Notes under the pieces: generated by a model
Told to the model about the DNA's origin: nothing
Seen by the model: the letters and a program-made list of their open reading frames with translations, nothing else
Database searches by the model: none
NCBI GenBank assembly: GCA_910584285.1
Contig: CAJTYK010000021.1
Span: forward strand, 1 to 33,558
Direction of reading: 5' to 3'
From: an uncultured Oscillospiraceae bacterium
Lineage (GTDB): Bacteria > Bacillota > Clostridia > Oscillospirales > Oscillospiraceae
DNA: 33,558 nucleotides
Made by a program: the position numbers and the translations under genes
Shown here: piece by piece, positions 14,679 to 21,537 of the stretch
Layout: each line of letters begins with the position of its first letter
How positions within the stretch are numbered: position 1 is the first letter of the stretch

Positions 14679-15000
14679 TACGCTCCTCCTCTAAAATCTT
14701 CTCCGCCGTGCTTGCCAGCTCCTTCAGCCGCGCCAGTTCCCGGGCCGCCACCTCCCGGCCCAGGGGGGTGACGGCAAACTCTTTTTTCCGTCCGGCGTCC
14801 GACCCCACGGGGGCGATCCACCCCTTCTCCTGGAGGGCGTTCAAGGCACCGTACAGCGTCCCCGCCCCCAGGGTCAGCCGCCCGGCCGTCCGCTCCTCCA
14901 CAAACTGCATGACGGCATAGCCGTGCCGGGGCCTATACAGGGCCAGCAGGATATAAAAGGTCACCTCGGTGAGCGCGCCGCCCTTGGCGTTATCTCGCAA
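14617..15000 (-). CDS. PadR family transcriptional regulator
   Basis: The 127-residue protein has the PadR winged helix: ALTEVTFYILLALYRPRHGY, then VEERTAGRLTLGAGTLYGAL (recognition helix) and a wing with KEFAVTPLGREV, followed by a C-terminal helix. TTG at 15000 is the likely start, with an AGGGGGG ribosome site 7-8 bases upstream; no nearby ATG fits the conserved N terminus. The promoter upstream carries a TTACGG/CCGTAA inverted repeat that could be its operator. It forms an operon with the DUF2812 gene. Confidence 0.9.
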   Translation of the reverse strand: MRDNAKGGALTEVTFYILLALYRPRHGYAVMQFVEERTAGRLTLGAGTLYGALNALQEKGWIAPVGSDAGRKKEFAVTPLGREVAARELARLKELASTAEKILEEERNGEAIPLLLEPAGGPGPVAG

Positions 15001-15017
15001 GGCGCGTCCCCCCTTTC

Positions 15018-15063
15018 TTACGGTTACTGTAATAAATATATCACTATCCGTAATAGCTGTCAA
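15018..15063 (-). promoter_or_regulatory. Promoter and candidate operator of padR-DUF2812
   Basis: Minus strand TTGACA (15063-15058), 17-base spacer, TATATT (15040-15035). An inverted repeat TTACGG (15018-15023) and CCGTAA (15048-15053) brackets the -10 box, a good position for autorepression. Confidence 0.7.
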
Positions 15064-15129
15064 GGGGTTGGCGGAAAATTTTGAATAGCCCGCCCCCGGC
15101 GGCGGCATACTGGAAACAGGTGATGCGCA

Positions 15130-15495
15130 TTGAAGGAACAGAACTCCAAAGCCCTGTGGTTCGCCCTGGCCGGGGCCGCCGCAGGGGTGGTAAACGGCTT
15201 TTTCGGTGGAGGCGGCGGCATGGTGCTGGTGCCGCTGCTGGCGGGAAAGTGCGGGCTGGATCAGCGGAAGGCCTTCGCCACGTCGGTGGCAATTATCGCG
15301 CCGCTGTGCGCCCTGTCCGCCGGGATCTACTGGTTCCGGGGGGATCTGGACTTGGCCGCCGCTCTGCCTTATCTGGCCGGCGGGCTGGTAGGCGGACTGG
15401 TGGGCGGCAAAGTGTTCCGGAAGCTGTCCATGGTGTGGCTGCGCCGGGGCTTTGCCCTGCTGATTCTGTACGGCGGGGTGAAAGCCCTGCTGTGA
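15130..15495 (+). CDS. Half-size TauE/SafE family protein (first of a pair)
   Basis: A 121-residue membrane protein with about four hydrophobic segments and the TauE/SafE Gly-rich motif GVVNGFFGGGGGMVLVPLL at residues 19-37, then ATSVAIIAPLCALSA. It equals one half of the duplicated family fold (compare 255 residues for the gene at 5048). The start is TTG at 15130 with a modest AGGTGA site; the conserved sequence starts soon after it. The matching second half is encoded 27 bases downstream, so the two probably assemble into one exporter. It is divergent from the PadR operon. Substrate unknown. Confidence 0.82.
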   Translation: MKEQNSKALWFALAGAAAGVVNGFFGGGGGMVLVPLLAGKCGLDQRKAFATSVAIIAPLCALSAGIYWFRGDLDLAAALPYLAGGLVGGLVGGKVFRKLSMVWLRRGFALLILYGGVKALL

Positions 15496-15522
15496 TGGCA
15501 CATTGGGAAAGGGGGAACCGGA

Positions 15523-15885
15523 ATGCTTGACTGGCTCGTTGCCGCCCTGGTGGGGGCGGCAACTGGGGTGCTGTCCGGCCTGGGCGTGGGGGGCGGCTCC
15601 CTGCTGCTGATCTATATGACCAGCTTCACCGGGCTGGCCCAGCCCCAGGCCCAGGGGATCAACTTACTCTATTTTCTCCCCGCCGCCGCCACCGCCCTCC
15701 CCGCCCACATCAAAAACGGCTATGTGGAGCGGCGGGCCCTGATCCCGGCCATCTGCGCGGGGCTGACGTGCTCCGCCCTGGCGGCCTGGGCCGCCACCGG
15801 TATGGACGTGGAGGCACTGCGGAAATGCTTTGGGGTCTTTTTGCTGATCATTGGCCTGCGGGAGCTGTTTCGAGAGGAACAGTAA
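15523..15885 (+). CDS. Half-size TauE/SafE family protein (second of a pair)
   Basis: A 120-residue membrane protein with the matching Gly-rich motif GVLSGLGVGGGSLLLIYM (residues 15-32) followed by QAQGINLLYFLPAAATALPA, and a total of about four membrane segments. It has its own ATG and an AAAGGGGGAACC ribosome site, and neither half shows a frameshift or stop-codon relic, so the split looks stable. With the preceding gene it would form a heterodimeric transporter. The last residues (RELFREEQ) end the product like those of full-length members. Confidence 0.82.
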   Translation: MLDWLVAALVGAATGVLSGLGVGGGSLLLIYMTSFTGLAQPQAQGINLLYFLPAAATALPAHIKNGYVERRALIPAICAGLTCSALAAWAATGMDVEALRKCFGVFLLIIGLRELFREEQ

Positions 15886-15919
15886 GAGCCTATATTCGCA
15901 TCGGCTCTCATATTTTTCC

Positions 15920-15948
15920 TTGCCTTTCCCGCCCTGTCGTGATATGAT
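15920..15948 (+). promoter_or_regulatory. Promoter of the ZIP transporter gene
   Basis: TTGCCT (15920-15925), 17-base spacer, TATGAT (15943-15948). The start of transcription would fall at about 15955, directly at the base of a leader hairpin. Confidence 0.6.
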
Positions 15949-15955
15949 AGTCCCT

Positions 15956-15990
15956 GCCGGACGGGCCCCGCGGCCTGTCCGGCCTATTTT
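15956..15990 (+). promoter_or_regulatory. Leader hairpin with T tract before the ZIP gene
   Basis: A 12-bp stem with one G-U pair (15956-15967 with 15972-15983) and a 4-base loop is followed by CTATTTTTAT and then by the ribosome site of the ZIP gene. It looks like a small terminator placed inside the leader, or a 5' stabilising hairpin. Confidence 0.6.
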
Positions 15991-16010
15991 TATCATAGGA
16001 GCGCGAATCT

Positions 16011-16805
16011 ATGAACCCTGTCTTATTCGTCGTGCTGCTCACCGCCGCCACCGGCGTAGGCGGGCTGGCGCTGGGGGGTGGGCTGGCCGCCCTGATCAAG
16101 CGGGAGTCCCCCCGGGGGACAAGCCTGCTGCTCAGCTTTACCGCGGGGCTGATGCTGTCCATCGTGGCGCTGGACATGGTGCCCGAGGCGGTGGAGGCCC
16201 TGGAGGGGAACGCCGCCCCCCTGCTGCTGGTGCCCGGGGTGCTGGTGGTGGGCTTTGTGGTCACCTATTTGCTGAACTGCTGGATCGATAAGAGCGCCCA
16301 CCACGAGGACGCTGAACACCCCCACGCTTGCGCCTGTGGCCACCACGACCTGCACACCGCTGGCATCGTGCTGGCGGCGGCGGTGGCCCTGCACAATGTG
16401 CCGGTGGGCATGGCGGTGGGGGCCACGGTGGCGGTACAGGGAATCTGCCTGGCCAGCACCCTGGCCGCCGTCACCATCGGCCTGCACAACCTGCCCGAGG
16501 GCATGAGCATCGCCGTCCCCCTCCTCCACGACGGGTCCAAGACCTTCAGCGCCATCGCCGTGGCCGCCCTGTCCGGCCTGCCCACGGTGGCGGGGGCGCT
16601 GCTGGGCTACTTTATCGGCAACCAGGCCCCCACCGCCCTGGCCGCCGCCCTGGCCCTGGCGGGAGGCGCCATGCTGTACGTGGTGTTCTTTGAGCTGCTG
16701 CCCGAGGCGGCGCTCCAGTGGAAATCCAAGTGGTCGATTTTGGCCACGGTGGTGGGGTTTGCCCTGGGAGTGCTGCTGATCTTCGGACACGGGCACGCCC
16801 ATTGA
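16011..16805 (+). CDS. ZIP family divalent metal transporter
   Basis: The 264-residue membrane protein has about eight membrane segments, a His/Cys-rich cytoplasmic loop (residues 97-115: HHEDAEHPHACACGHHDLH) and the metal path motifs of ZIP transporters, HNVPVG (128-133) and HNLPEG (159-164). The first motif has Val where Glu is common in HNxPEG. It ends in GHGHAH. ZIP proteins move zinc, iron or manganese into the cytoplasm. The ribosome site TAGGAG precedes the ATG. It is monocistronic, with a leader hairpin and a tandem terminator. The metal cannot be told from the sequence, though the His-rich loop favours zinc. Confidence 0.92.
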   Translation: MNPVLFVVLLTAATGVGGLALGGGLAALIKRESPRGTSLLLSFTAGLMLSIVALDMVPEAVEALEGNAAPLLLVPGVLVVGFVVTYLLNCWIDKSAHHEDAEHPHACACGHHDLHTAGIVLAAAVALHNVPVGMAVGATVAVQGICLASTLAAVTIGLHNLPEGMSIAVPLLHDGSKTFSAIAVAALSGLPTVAGALLGYFIGNQAPTALAAALALAGGAMLYVVFFELLPEAALQWKSKWSILATVVGFALGVLLIFGHGHAH

Positions 16806-16818
16806 CATCTGAGCAAAA

Positions 16819-16854
16819 CAGGGCAAGGCAAACCATCCAGTTCGCCTTGCCCTG
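16819..16854. terminator. Inverted repeat after the ZIP gene
   Basis: A perfect 11-bp stem (16819-16829 with 16844-16854) with a 14-base loop, 13 bases after the ZIP stop, directly before a classical terminator. Confidence 0.5.
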
Positions 16855-16864
16855 AACACTGTTT

Positions 16865-16900
16865 GCGGCGGGCCGCCCGAGGGCGGCTCGCCGCTTTTTT
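16865..16900 (+). terminator. Rho-independent terminator of the ZIP gene
   Basis: A 13-bp GC-rich stem with one G-U pair (16865-16877 with 16882-16894), 4-base loop, then six Ts on the plus strand, just before the stop of the converging membrane protein gene. Confidence 0.85.
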
Positions 16901-16904
16901 GTTT

Positions 16905-17672
16905 TTACATCAGCTTCACTGTGAAGAACACCGCCTGGATAAACACCCAGCCCACCAGGGCAAACAGCAGGTACAGCCCCGCCGAAACGCCCAGGATCAA
17001 GGTCAGCGCCATGGTCAGCGCGGTCACCCCGCAGGTGATCCAGGTGATGACATAGTTGGTGCCCGCGGGCATCACCCGCACGCCGCCCAGCTTGCCGTCC
17101 CCGGCCCGCAGCACAAAGGTCAGCACCAGGGCGGCGGCCAGGGCCACAAAGCCCGCCACAAACAGGACTGTGATCAGTCTGTCATGGGTGGCGTAGTACT
17201 GCCGGTGCAGCCACAGGGCCATCAGCCCCCCCGCCGACACCAGGGCGTTGAGGAAAAACACCCGCTGGTACAGGAAGAAGATCACGATCAGCACCGCCCC
17301 CACGGCGGGCAGGATCATCACGATGTTCAGCCCCACGTCGGACAGCACGTAGGTGAACAGGGCCAAAACCCACAGGCCCGCTGCCGCCGCCGTCAACGCG
17401 CAGGGAAGAACGATGCCCTTCCCCTTTCTGTGCCAGACTACCGCCCAGACGATCCCGGCCACAGTGAGCACCACGCCCAGCACGGAGAACACCTGGAAGA
17501 AGTACATCAGTGCCATCGCCAGCCCAACACCCAGGCGCATATTGACATAGGCCTGCTTCACCAGCAGGATGATCAGCTCCACCACCACGGCTCCCACCAG
17601 CCAGAGGAGCATTTTGTTAAATGTGGCGTTCTCCTTCTCGTAACGTTCTTCCCGTTTCCCCTTATCGAACAT
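16905..17672 (-). CDS. Multi-pass membrane protein of unknown function
   Basis: I do not recognise this 255-residue protein. After a charged N terminus (MFDKGKREERYEKENATFNK) it is mostly hydrophobic, with about eight predicted membrane segments and short loops; one cytoplasmic-looking loop is HRKGKG and another holds HRQYYATHDR. No enzyme motif is visible. ATG 17672 is favoured because AAAGGA lies nine bases upstream; ATG 17678 is possible. A long in-frame extension upstream to 17846 has no ribosome site and overlaps the promoter. It has its own promoter with a leader of about 110 bases and is monocistronic. Confidence 0.75.
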   Translation of the reverse strand: MFDKGKREERYEKENATFNKMLLWLVGAVVVELIILLVKQAYVNMRLGVGLAMALMYFFQVFSVLGVVLTVAGIVWAVVWHRKGKGIVLPCALTAAAAGLWVLALFTYVLSDVGLNIVMILPAVGAVLIVIFFLYQRVFFLNALVSAGGLMALWLHRQYYATHDRLITVLFVAGFVALAAALVLTFVLRAGDGKLGGVRVMPAGTNYVITWITCGVTALTMALTLILGVSAGLYLLFALVGWVFIQAVFFTVKLM

Positions 17673-17788
17673 TCTCATCCGTCCTTTATCTTCAGTCGCG
17701 CCGAACCCTTTGATCTGTCCGGCCGCATCGGTATTATTCTGTGCAGACGCCCCAGAGAAAATCCGCCCCACGGCGTTAAGCAGATAAC

Positions 17789-17817
17789 AGTATAGCAGAA
17801 ACCGACACGAATTGCAA
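17789..17817 (-). promoter_or_regulatory. Promoter of the membrane protein gene
   Basis: Minus strand TTGCAA (17817-17812), 17-base spacer, TATACT (17794-17789). Confidence 0.65.
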
Positions 17818-17892
17818 CAGAAAAAATATGAACAACTCTCGAACAACTTCCGGCGCTGGCCTGGACCCCTTCCCCCGGACGAAAAAATCTGA

Positions 17893-17898
17893 TATAAT
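17893..17898 (+). promoter_or_regulatory. Candidate -10 box of the cytidine deaminase gene
   Basis: A perfect TATAAT about 90 bases before the start, but the -35 region (TTCCCC) is poor. A second TATAAT at 17963-17968 would place the transcript start within the ribosome site and is less likely. Confidence 0.35.
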
Positions 17899-17990
17899 GG
17901 GGCCGGGGGGGCAGGATGGACAGGCCCGCGCCGCCATCCCGCCCCTTTTCCCGACTACATTATATAATAGGCAAGGAAGGAGTTTTTCTT

Positions 17991-18386
17991 ATGACCGATC
18001 AGGCTCTGGTGGACTTGGCCTTCACCATGCTGGACCGCTCCTATGTCCCCTACTCCCATTTTCCGGTGGGGGCCGCCCTGCTGTGCGCCGACGGGACGGT
18101 GTTCACTGGCTGCAACGTGGAAAACGCCGCCTACGGCTCCACCATTTGCGCCGAGCGCACCGCCCTGGTGAAGGCGGTGAGCGAGGGGCATCGGGATGAC
18201 TTCGTCCGGCTGGCTGTGGTGGGTCGGGGGGAGGACTACTGCTGGCCCTGCGGAGCCTGCCGGCAGATGCTCTATGAGTTCGCCCCAAGCCTCACCGTGC
18301 TGGTGGCCCGGGGGGACGGGCAGTTCGTCACCCTGCCCCTGAAGGAGCTGCTGCCCCACGGGTTCGGGCCGGCCTCCTTAAACTGA
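17991..18386 (+). CDS. cdd: Cytidine deaminase
   Basis: The 131-residue enzyme deaminates cytidine and deoxycytidine to uridine and deoxyuridine in pyrimidine salvage. It has the small tetrameric Cdd size and all key parts: YVPYSHFPVGAAL for substrate binding, GCNVENAAYG, the zinc site CAE (Cys53, catalytic Glu55) and PCGACRQ (Cys87, Cys90). GGAAGGAG lies 8 bases before the ATG. It is convergent with the amylase gene, and the two coding regions overlap by nine bases at their 3' ends. No nucleoside transporter is adjacent. Confidence 0.96.
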   Translation: MTDQALVDLAFTMLDRSYVPYSHFPVGAALLCADGTVFTGCNVENAAYGSTICAERTALVKAVSEGHRDDFVRLAVVGRGEDYCWPCGACRQMLYEFAPSLTVLVARGDGQFVTLPLKELLPHGFGPASLN

Positions 18387-19670
18387 CCACTCAAACACCA
18401 GCGGGGCGCCCTTCACGCTGACCATGCCCCCAAACACCTCCACCGAGCCGCCGTGCTCGTCCAGCAGGTTGCGGTAGAGGCCGTCCGGCGCGTCCACCGG
18501 CGCCAGCGAGGGCTCCCCGCCCACGCTGAACAGACCGGTGAGCCGCTGGGTGCCCTTCCGATGCTCCGCCCGCAGAACGTCCCGGGGCAGGGCCGTCACC
18601 TCATACCGGCTGTCCGCCAGCAGCGGGTGGCGCTTCAGCTTTGCCAGCTGCTGGAACAGCCTTGTCACGCCCTCGTTCAGGTTCCAGGCCACGTCGTCCT
18701 TGTCGAACAGGCTGGGGCGGTGGGTGCACTCCGCCTCCTGCCCGGCGTAGATCAGGGTCATCCCCTTCTGGAAATAGGTGAAGGCCGTCCAGTTGAGGCG
18801 GGCCAGCCCGCTGGGGATGACAAAGGCCGCCCGGGCCTGATCGTGGTTCTCCAGGAAGCGCAGCTTCACGTAGTTGTCGGGATAGGTGATCTCCTGGCGG
18901 TTGATCCGATCCGCGTAGAACGCCAGTGGAACCTCTCCCCGCAGGTACTTGTGGAAGTCGTGGAAAATGTCGTAGTCATAGCAGACGTCAAACGCCTGGA
19001 AGCACTCCGCGTCGGACAGCACCGCCAGGCCGCCCGCCCGGCCCTCCCGGACAAACTCAGGCTCCACCGACTCCGCCAGCCAGAGGCAGCCGGGGCGCAC
19101 CGCCTCCACCTCCGCCCGGGCCCGCAGCCAGAAGTCCAGCGGCACCAGGGGGGCCACGTCGCAGCGGAAGCCGTCCACCATCCCCGCCCAGTATTTTAAC
19201 GTCTCAATCTGATAGTCCCACAGACCGGGGTTGCCATAGTCCAGGTCGATCACGTCCCACCAGTCCCCCACCCGATTGCCGAAGCTGCCGTCCGGCTTGT
19301 GGTAAAACCACTCCGGGTGGTGCTCCGCCAGCCAGGAGTCGGGGGACGTGTGATTATATACCACGTCGATGATGCATTTCATGCCCAAGGCGTGGATCTC
19401 GTCCACCAGATGCTGGAAGTCCTTTAGAGTGCCATACTCCGGATTGACGGCCCGGTAATCCCGGATGGCGTATGGGCTGCCCAGCGTCCCCTTGCGGTGC
19501 TTTTCCCCGATGGGGTGGATGGGCATGAGCCAGACAATATCCGTCCCCAGGGCCTTGATCCGCTTCAGATCCCGGCCCACCCCCTCAAAAGTGCCCTCGG
19601 GCGTATGGTTCCTGACAAAAACAGAGTACATGATCTGGTTTCGACAGGCTTTTTCGGTGCTCTGTGCCAT
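18378..19670 (-). CDS. GH13 alpha-amylase family glycoside hydrolase
   Basis: The 430-residue protein has the GH13 barrel with all four conserved regions: DVVYNH (102-107), GFRCDVA with nucleophile Asp171, WLAE with acid/base Glu200, and ENHD with Asp277. A short C-terminal beta domain follows. There is no signal peptide, so it should work in the cytoplasm on imported or stored alpha-glucans such as maltodextrins. It is smaller than many amylases and lacks a calcium-type B domain of large size. ATG 19670 has AAGGGGG upstream; in-frame codons further upstream have no ribosome site and cross the promoter. Exact specificity (hydrolysis or glucan transfer) is open. Confidence 0.92.
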   Translation of the reverse strand: MAQSTEKACRNQIMYSVFVRNHTPEGTFEGVGRDLKRIKALGTDIVWLMPIHPIGEKHRKGTLGSPYAIRDYRAVNPEYGTLKDFQHLVDEIHALGMKCIIDVVYNHTSPDSWLAEHHPEWFYHKPDGSFGNRVGDWWDVIDLDYGNPGLWDYQIETLKYWAGMVDGFRCDVAPLVPLDFWLRARAEVEAVRPGCLWLAESVEPEFVREGRAGGLAVLSDAECFQAFDVCYDYDIFHDFHKYLRGEVPLAFYADRINRQEITYPDNYVKLRFLENHDQARAAFVIPSGLARLNWTAFTYFQKGMTLIYAGQEAECTHRPSLFDKDDVAWNLNEGVTRLFQQLAKLKRHPLLADSRYEVTALPRDVLRAEHRKGTQRLTGLFSVGGEPSLAPVDAPDGLYRNLLDEHGGSVEVFGGMVSVKGAPLVFEWSV

Positions 19671-19726
19671 TGCGATACCCCCTTCAATTTTGCGAAAAAT
19701 GCGCGGTCGCGGCCGCGCCCCGTTAA

Positions 19727-19754
19727 AGTATACCATAAACATTCTGAATGTCCA
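19727..19754 (-). promoter_or_regulatory. Promoter of the GH13 gene
   Basis: Minus strand TGGACA (19754-19749), 16-base spacer, TATACT (19732-19727), about 55 bases before the start; the leader contains a GC-rich inverted repeat (TGCGCGGTCGCGGCCGCGCC). Confidence 0.55.
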
Positions 19755-19813
19755 CTCTTTTTCCCGCTTGTTTCCCTCGCTTTTAACGCGCAAACGTGAG
19801 GATGGGTCATCCT

Positions 19814-19829
19814 CTTTTTCTCGAAAAAG
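19814..19829. repeat. Degenerate copy of the palindromic repeat core
   Basis: CTTTTTC-TC-GAAAAAG has the same core and the same TC centre as the palindromes at 8407-8434 and 23180-23207, but the outer arms no longer pair. Confidence 0.45.
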
Positions 19830-19960
19830 TTGTGAAGAACGCCAGTCTATGCCCCAATAATCCCACCCCACAATTTGTAAAAGCAATTGCCCCGGCGTGG
19901 ACGGTGAAACGCTGCTGCCGTCCGCCCTCGAACGCGGGCTTTACCGTGCGTCTCCTCAAA

Positions 19961-20027
19961 TCGTAAGAAAATCGCAAGAAATTTGTGGGGAAACCGTCAG
20001 TCATTTCTCTGTGCCCCCTGCTATAAT
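19961..20027 (+). promoter_or_regulatory. VanR-like direct repeat and -10 box of the vanZ-like gene
   Basis: Two 11-base direct repeats, TCGTAAGAAAA and TCGCAAGAAAT (19961-19982), resemble the VanR box recalled from vancomycin resistance operons and have the spacing typical of OmpR-type regulators. They are centred about 60 bases before the expected start of transcription from TATAAT (20022-20027). The -35 region (AGTCAT at 19999-20004) is weak, as expected for an activated promoter. Confidence 0.55.
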
Positions 20028-20058
20028 GGGAATCGACACAGAGAAGGGAGAAGCCGCC

Positions 20059-21492
20059 ATGCACAGCTTCATCGACACCATTTTGACGTACTGTTCCAAG
20101 GCCGTTGGCCCCGCGCTACTGGCCGCCCTGCTTGGCGGCGTGCCGCTGTTCCGATACTGTGAACGGCAGCGGAAACAGGGACGTCCCGTTCCCAAAAGGC
20201 AGGCCACCGCCCTGCTCCTGCTGATGTGCTATCTGGGCGGGCTGGTCACCGTCACCCTGCTGCTACGCATGGGGGGCGGCGGGCGTATGCCTGTGCAGAC
20301 CTGCTTCCTGCTGGCCTTCTGGGAGGCATGGAACGCCTTTACCCTCCAGGTCTGGCTCAACCCGCTGTTAAATATCACCATGTTTATCCCCTTTGGCATC
20401 CTCCTGCCCCTGGCCTTTCCCCGGTTTCAGCGGTGGTATCAGATGCTGGCGGCGGGGGTGGGCACATCCCTCCTGGTGGAACTCCTCCAGTTCGTCACCG
20501 GCAGGGGGCAGGCCGACGTGGACGACCTGTTCTGCAACACCCTGGGGGCCATGCTGGGCTATTGCCTGTGCCTTATTGTCCTGAACTTCTCCCGGCGGGA
20601 GTGGAAGGCGTTGGGGCTTTACACCGCCCTGCCCGTCCTGTCCGCCGCCGTGCTGGCGGGGATCTTCCTGATCTACCACCTTCAGCCCTACGGCAACCTG
20701 GCGAACGGCCCCATCCCCGTGGCCCCCGCCGACACCAGCCGGACGAGTTGGGTGCTGGACTGTGCGCTGTCCGACCAGCCCGGCCCCGCCGGGGTGTACT
20801 GGGCGGAGCCCTTCACCAAGGAGAGCTGCGATGAGTTCGCCCTGGACTTCGCCCGCCGCCGGGGGGTGGACATCAACGGCCAGTGGTTTGACATCGAATA
20901 CTACGACAACACCGCCTACTACTCCGATCACAGCACCTTCTGTATCATTGTGAACTACAATGACCGCTCCTACGAATACAGCGACTACCGGGTGGACAGC
21001 TGGGGTGAGGACAACTGGGACACCATCACCGAACCGGAGCTCCGCGCCGCTCTGGAAGGGCTGGGCATCCCCGTCCCCACCGACGCCCAGTTCTTTGACG
21101 AGGGCAAGGGCAAATACACGCTCCGCGCCGCCAACGCGGAGGAGGACGGTGTATTCTACGACGGTGCGCTGGAGTGCCGGATCGCCAAGGGCGGCGCGCT
21201 CTACGAGGTAAACAGCACCATGACCGCCATCACCCTCCACGGGGACGCCCCGGTGATCTCGGAACGGGAGGCCTACGACCGCCTGCGGGCAGGCCGTTTC
21301 GACAGCAGAAACACCTACAGCTTTAGCCAGCTGGCTCCGGCAGAGGTACATGTTGTGGCGTGTGACCTGGAATACCTCGCCGACAGCAAGGGCTACCGCC
21401 AGCCCGTGTACTACTTCACCCTCTCAGACGATCAAGACGACGAGCTCCGGGGCGGACGGCCCTGGCAGGTCTTTGTCCCCGCCCTGGCATAG
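20059..21492 (+). CDS. VanZ domain membrane protein with large C-terminal extension
   Basis: The 477-residue protein has a VanZ-like membrane domain in residues 15-175, with NITMFIPFG (105-113) and the signature ELLQFVTGRGQADVDDLFCN leading into TLGAMLGY (141-168). A further membrane helix (about 186-206) is followed by about 270 mostly hydrophilic residues rich in Tyr, Asp and Glu, likely outside the cell; I do not recognise that part. VanZ gives low-level teicoplanin resistance in the vanA cluster by an unclear mechanism; relatives are common in Firmicutes without that context. AAGGGAG precedes the ATG. It is monocistronic and ends in a terminator shared with murE. Confidence 0.85.
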   Translation: MHSFIDTILTYCSKAVGPALLAALLGGVPLFRYCERQRKQGRPVPKRQATALLLLMCYLGGLVTVTLLLRMGGGGRMPVQTCFLLAFWEAWNAFTLQVWLNPLLNITMFIPFGILLPLAFPRFQRWYQMLAAGVGTSLLVELLQFVTGRGQADVDDLFCNTLGAMLGYCLCLIVLNFSRREWKALGLYTALPVLSAAVLAGIFLIYHLQPYGNLANGPIPVAPADTSRTSWVLDCALSDQPGPAGVYWAEPFTKESCDEFALDFARRRGVDINGQWFDIEYYDNTAYYSDHSTFCIIVNYNDRSYEYSDYRVDSWGEDNWDTITEPELRAALEGLGIPVPTDAQFFDEGKGKYTLRAANAEEDGVFYDGALECRIAKGGALYEVNSTMTAITLHGDAPVISEREAYDRLRAGRFDSRNTYSFSQLAPAEVHVVACDLEYLADSKGYRQPVYYFTLSDDQDDELRGGRPWQVFVPALA

Positions 21493-21493
21493 C

Positions 21494-21534
21494 GGAACGC
21501 GGCCCGCCCCCTCCTGGGGACAGGCCGCGTTTTC
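21494..21534. terminator. Terminator between vanZ-like gene and murE
   Basis: A 9-bp stem AACGCGGCC/GGCCGCGTT (21496-21504 with 21523-21531) enclosing CCCC/GGGG, followed by Ts on the plus strand. It ends the vanZ-like transcript and may also serve murE. Confidence 0.7.
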
Positions 21535-21537
21535 CGG

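Larger units (their letters stand above)
17673..17990. other. Divergent intergenic region, promoters only
   Basis: These 318 bases separate the divergent membrane protein and cytidine deaminase genes. I find a leftward promoter at 17789-17817 and rightward -10 like sites at 17893 and 17963, but no convincing small gene or structured RNA. Confidence 0.5.
19671..20058. other. Divergent intergenic region between amylase and VanZ-type genes
   Basis: These 388 bases hold the amylase promoter (19727-19754), a degenerate palindrome (19814-19829), a VanR-like direct repeat (19961-19982) and the -10 box of the vanZ-like gene. No small gene is apparent. Confidence 0.55.
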
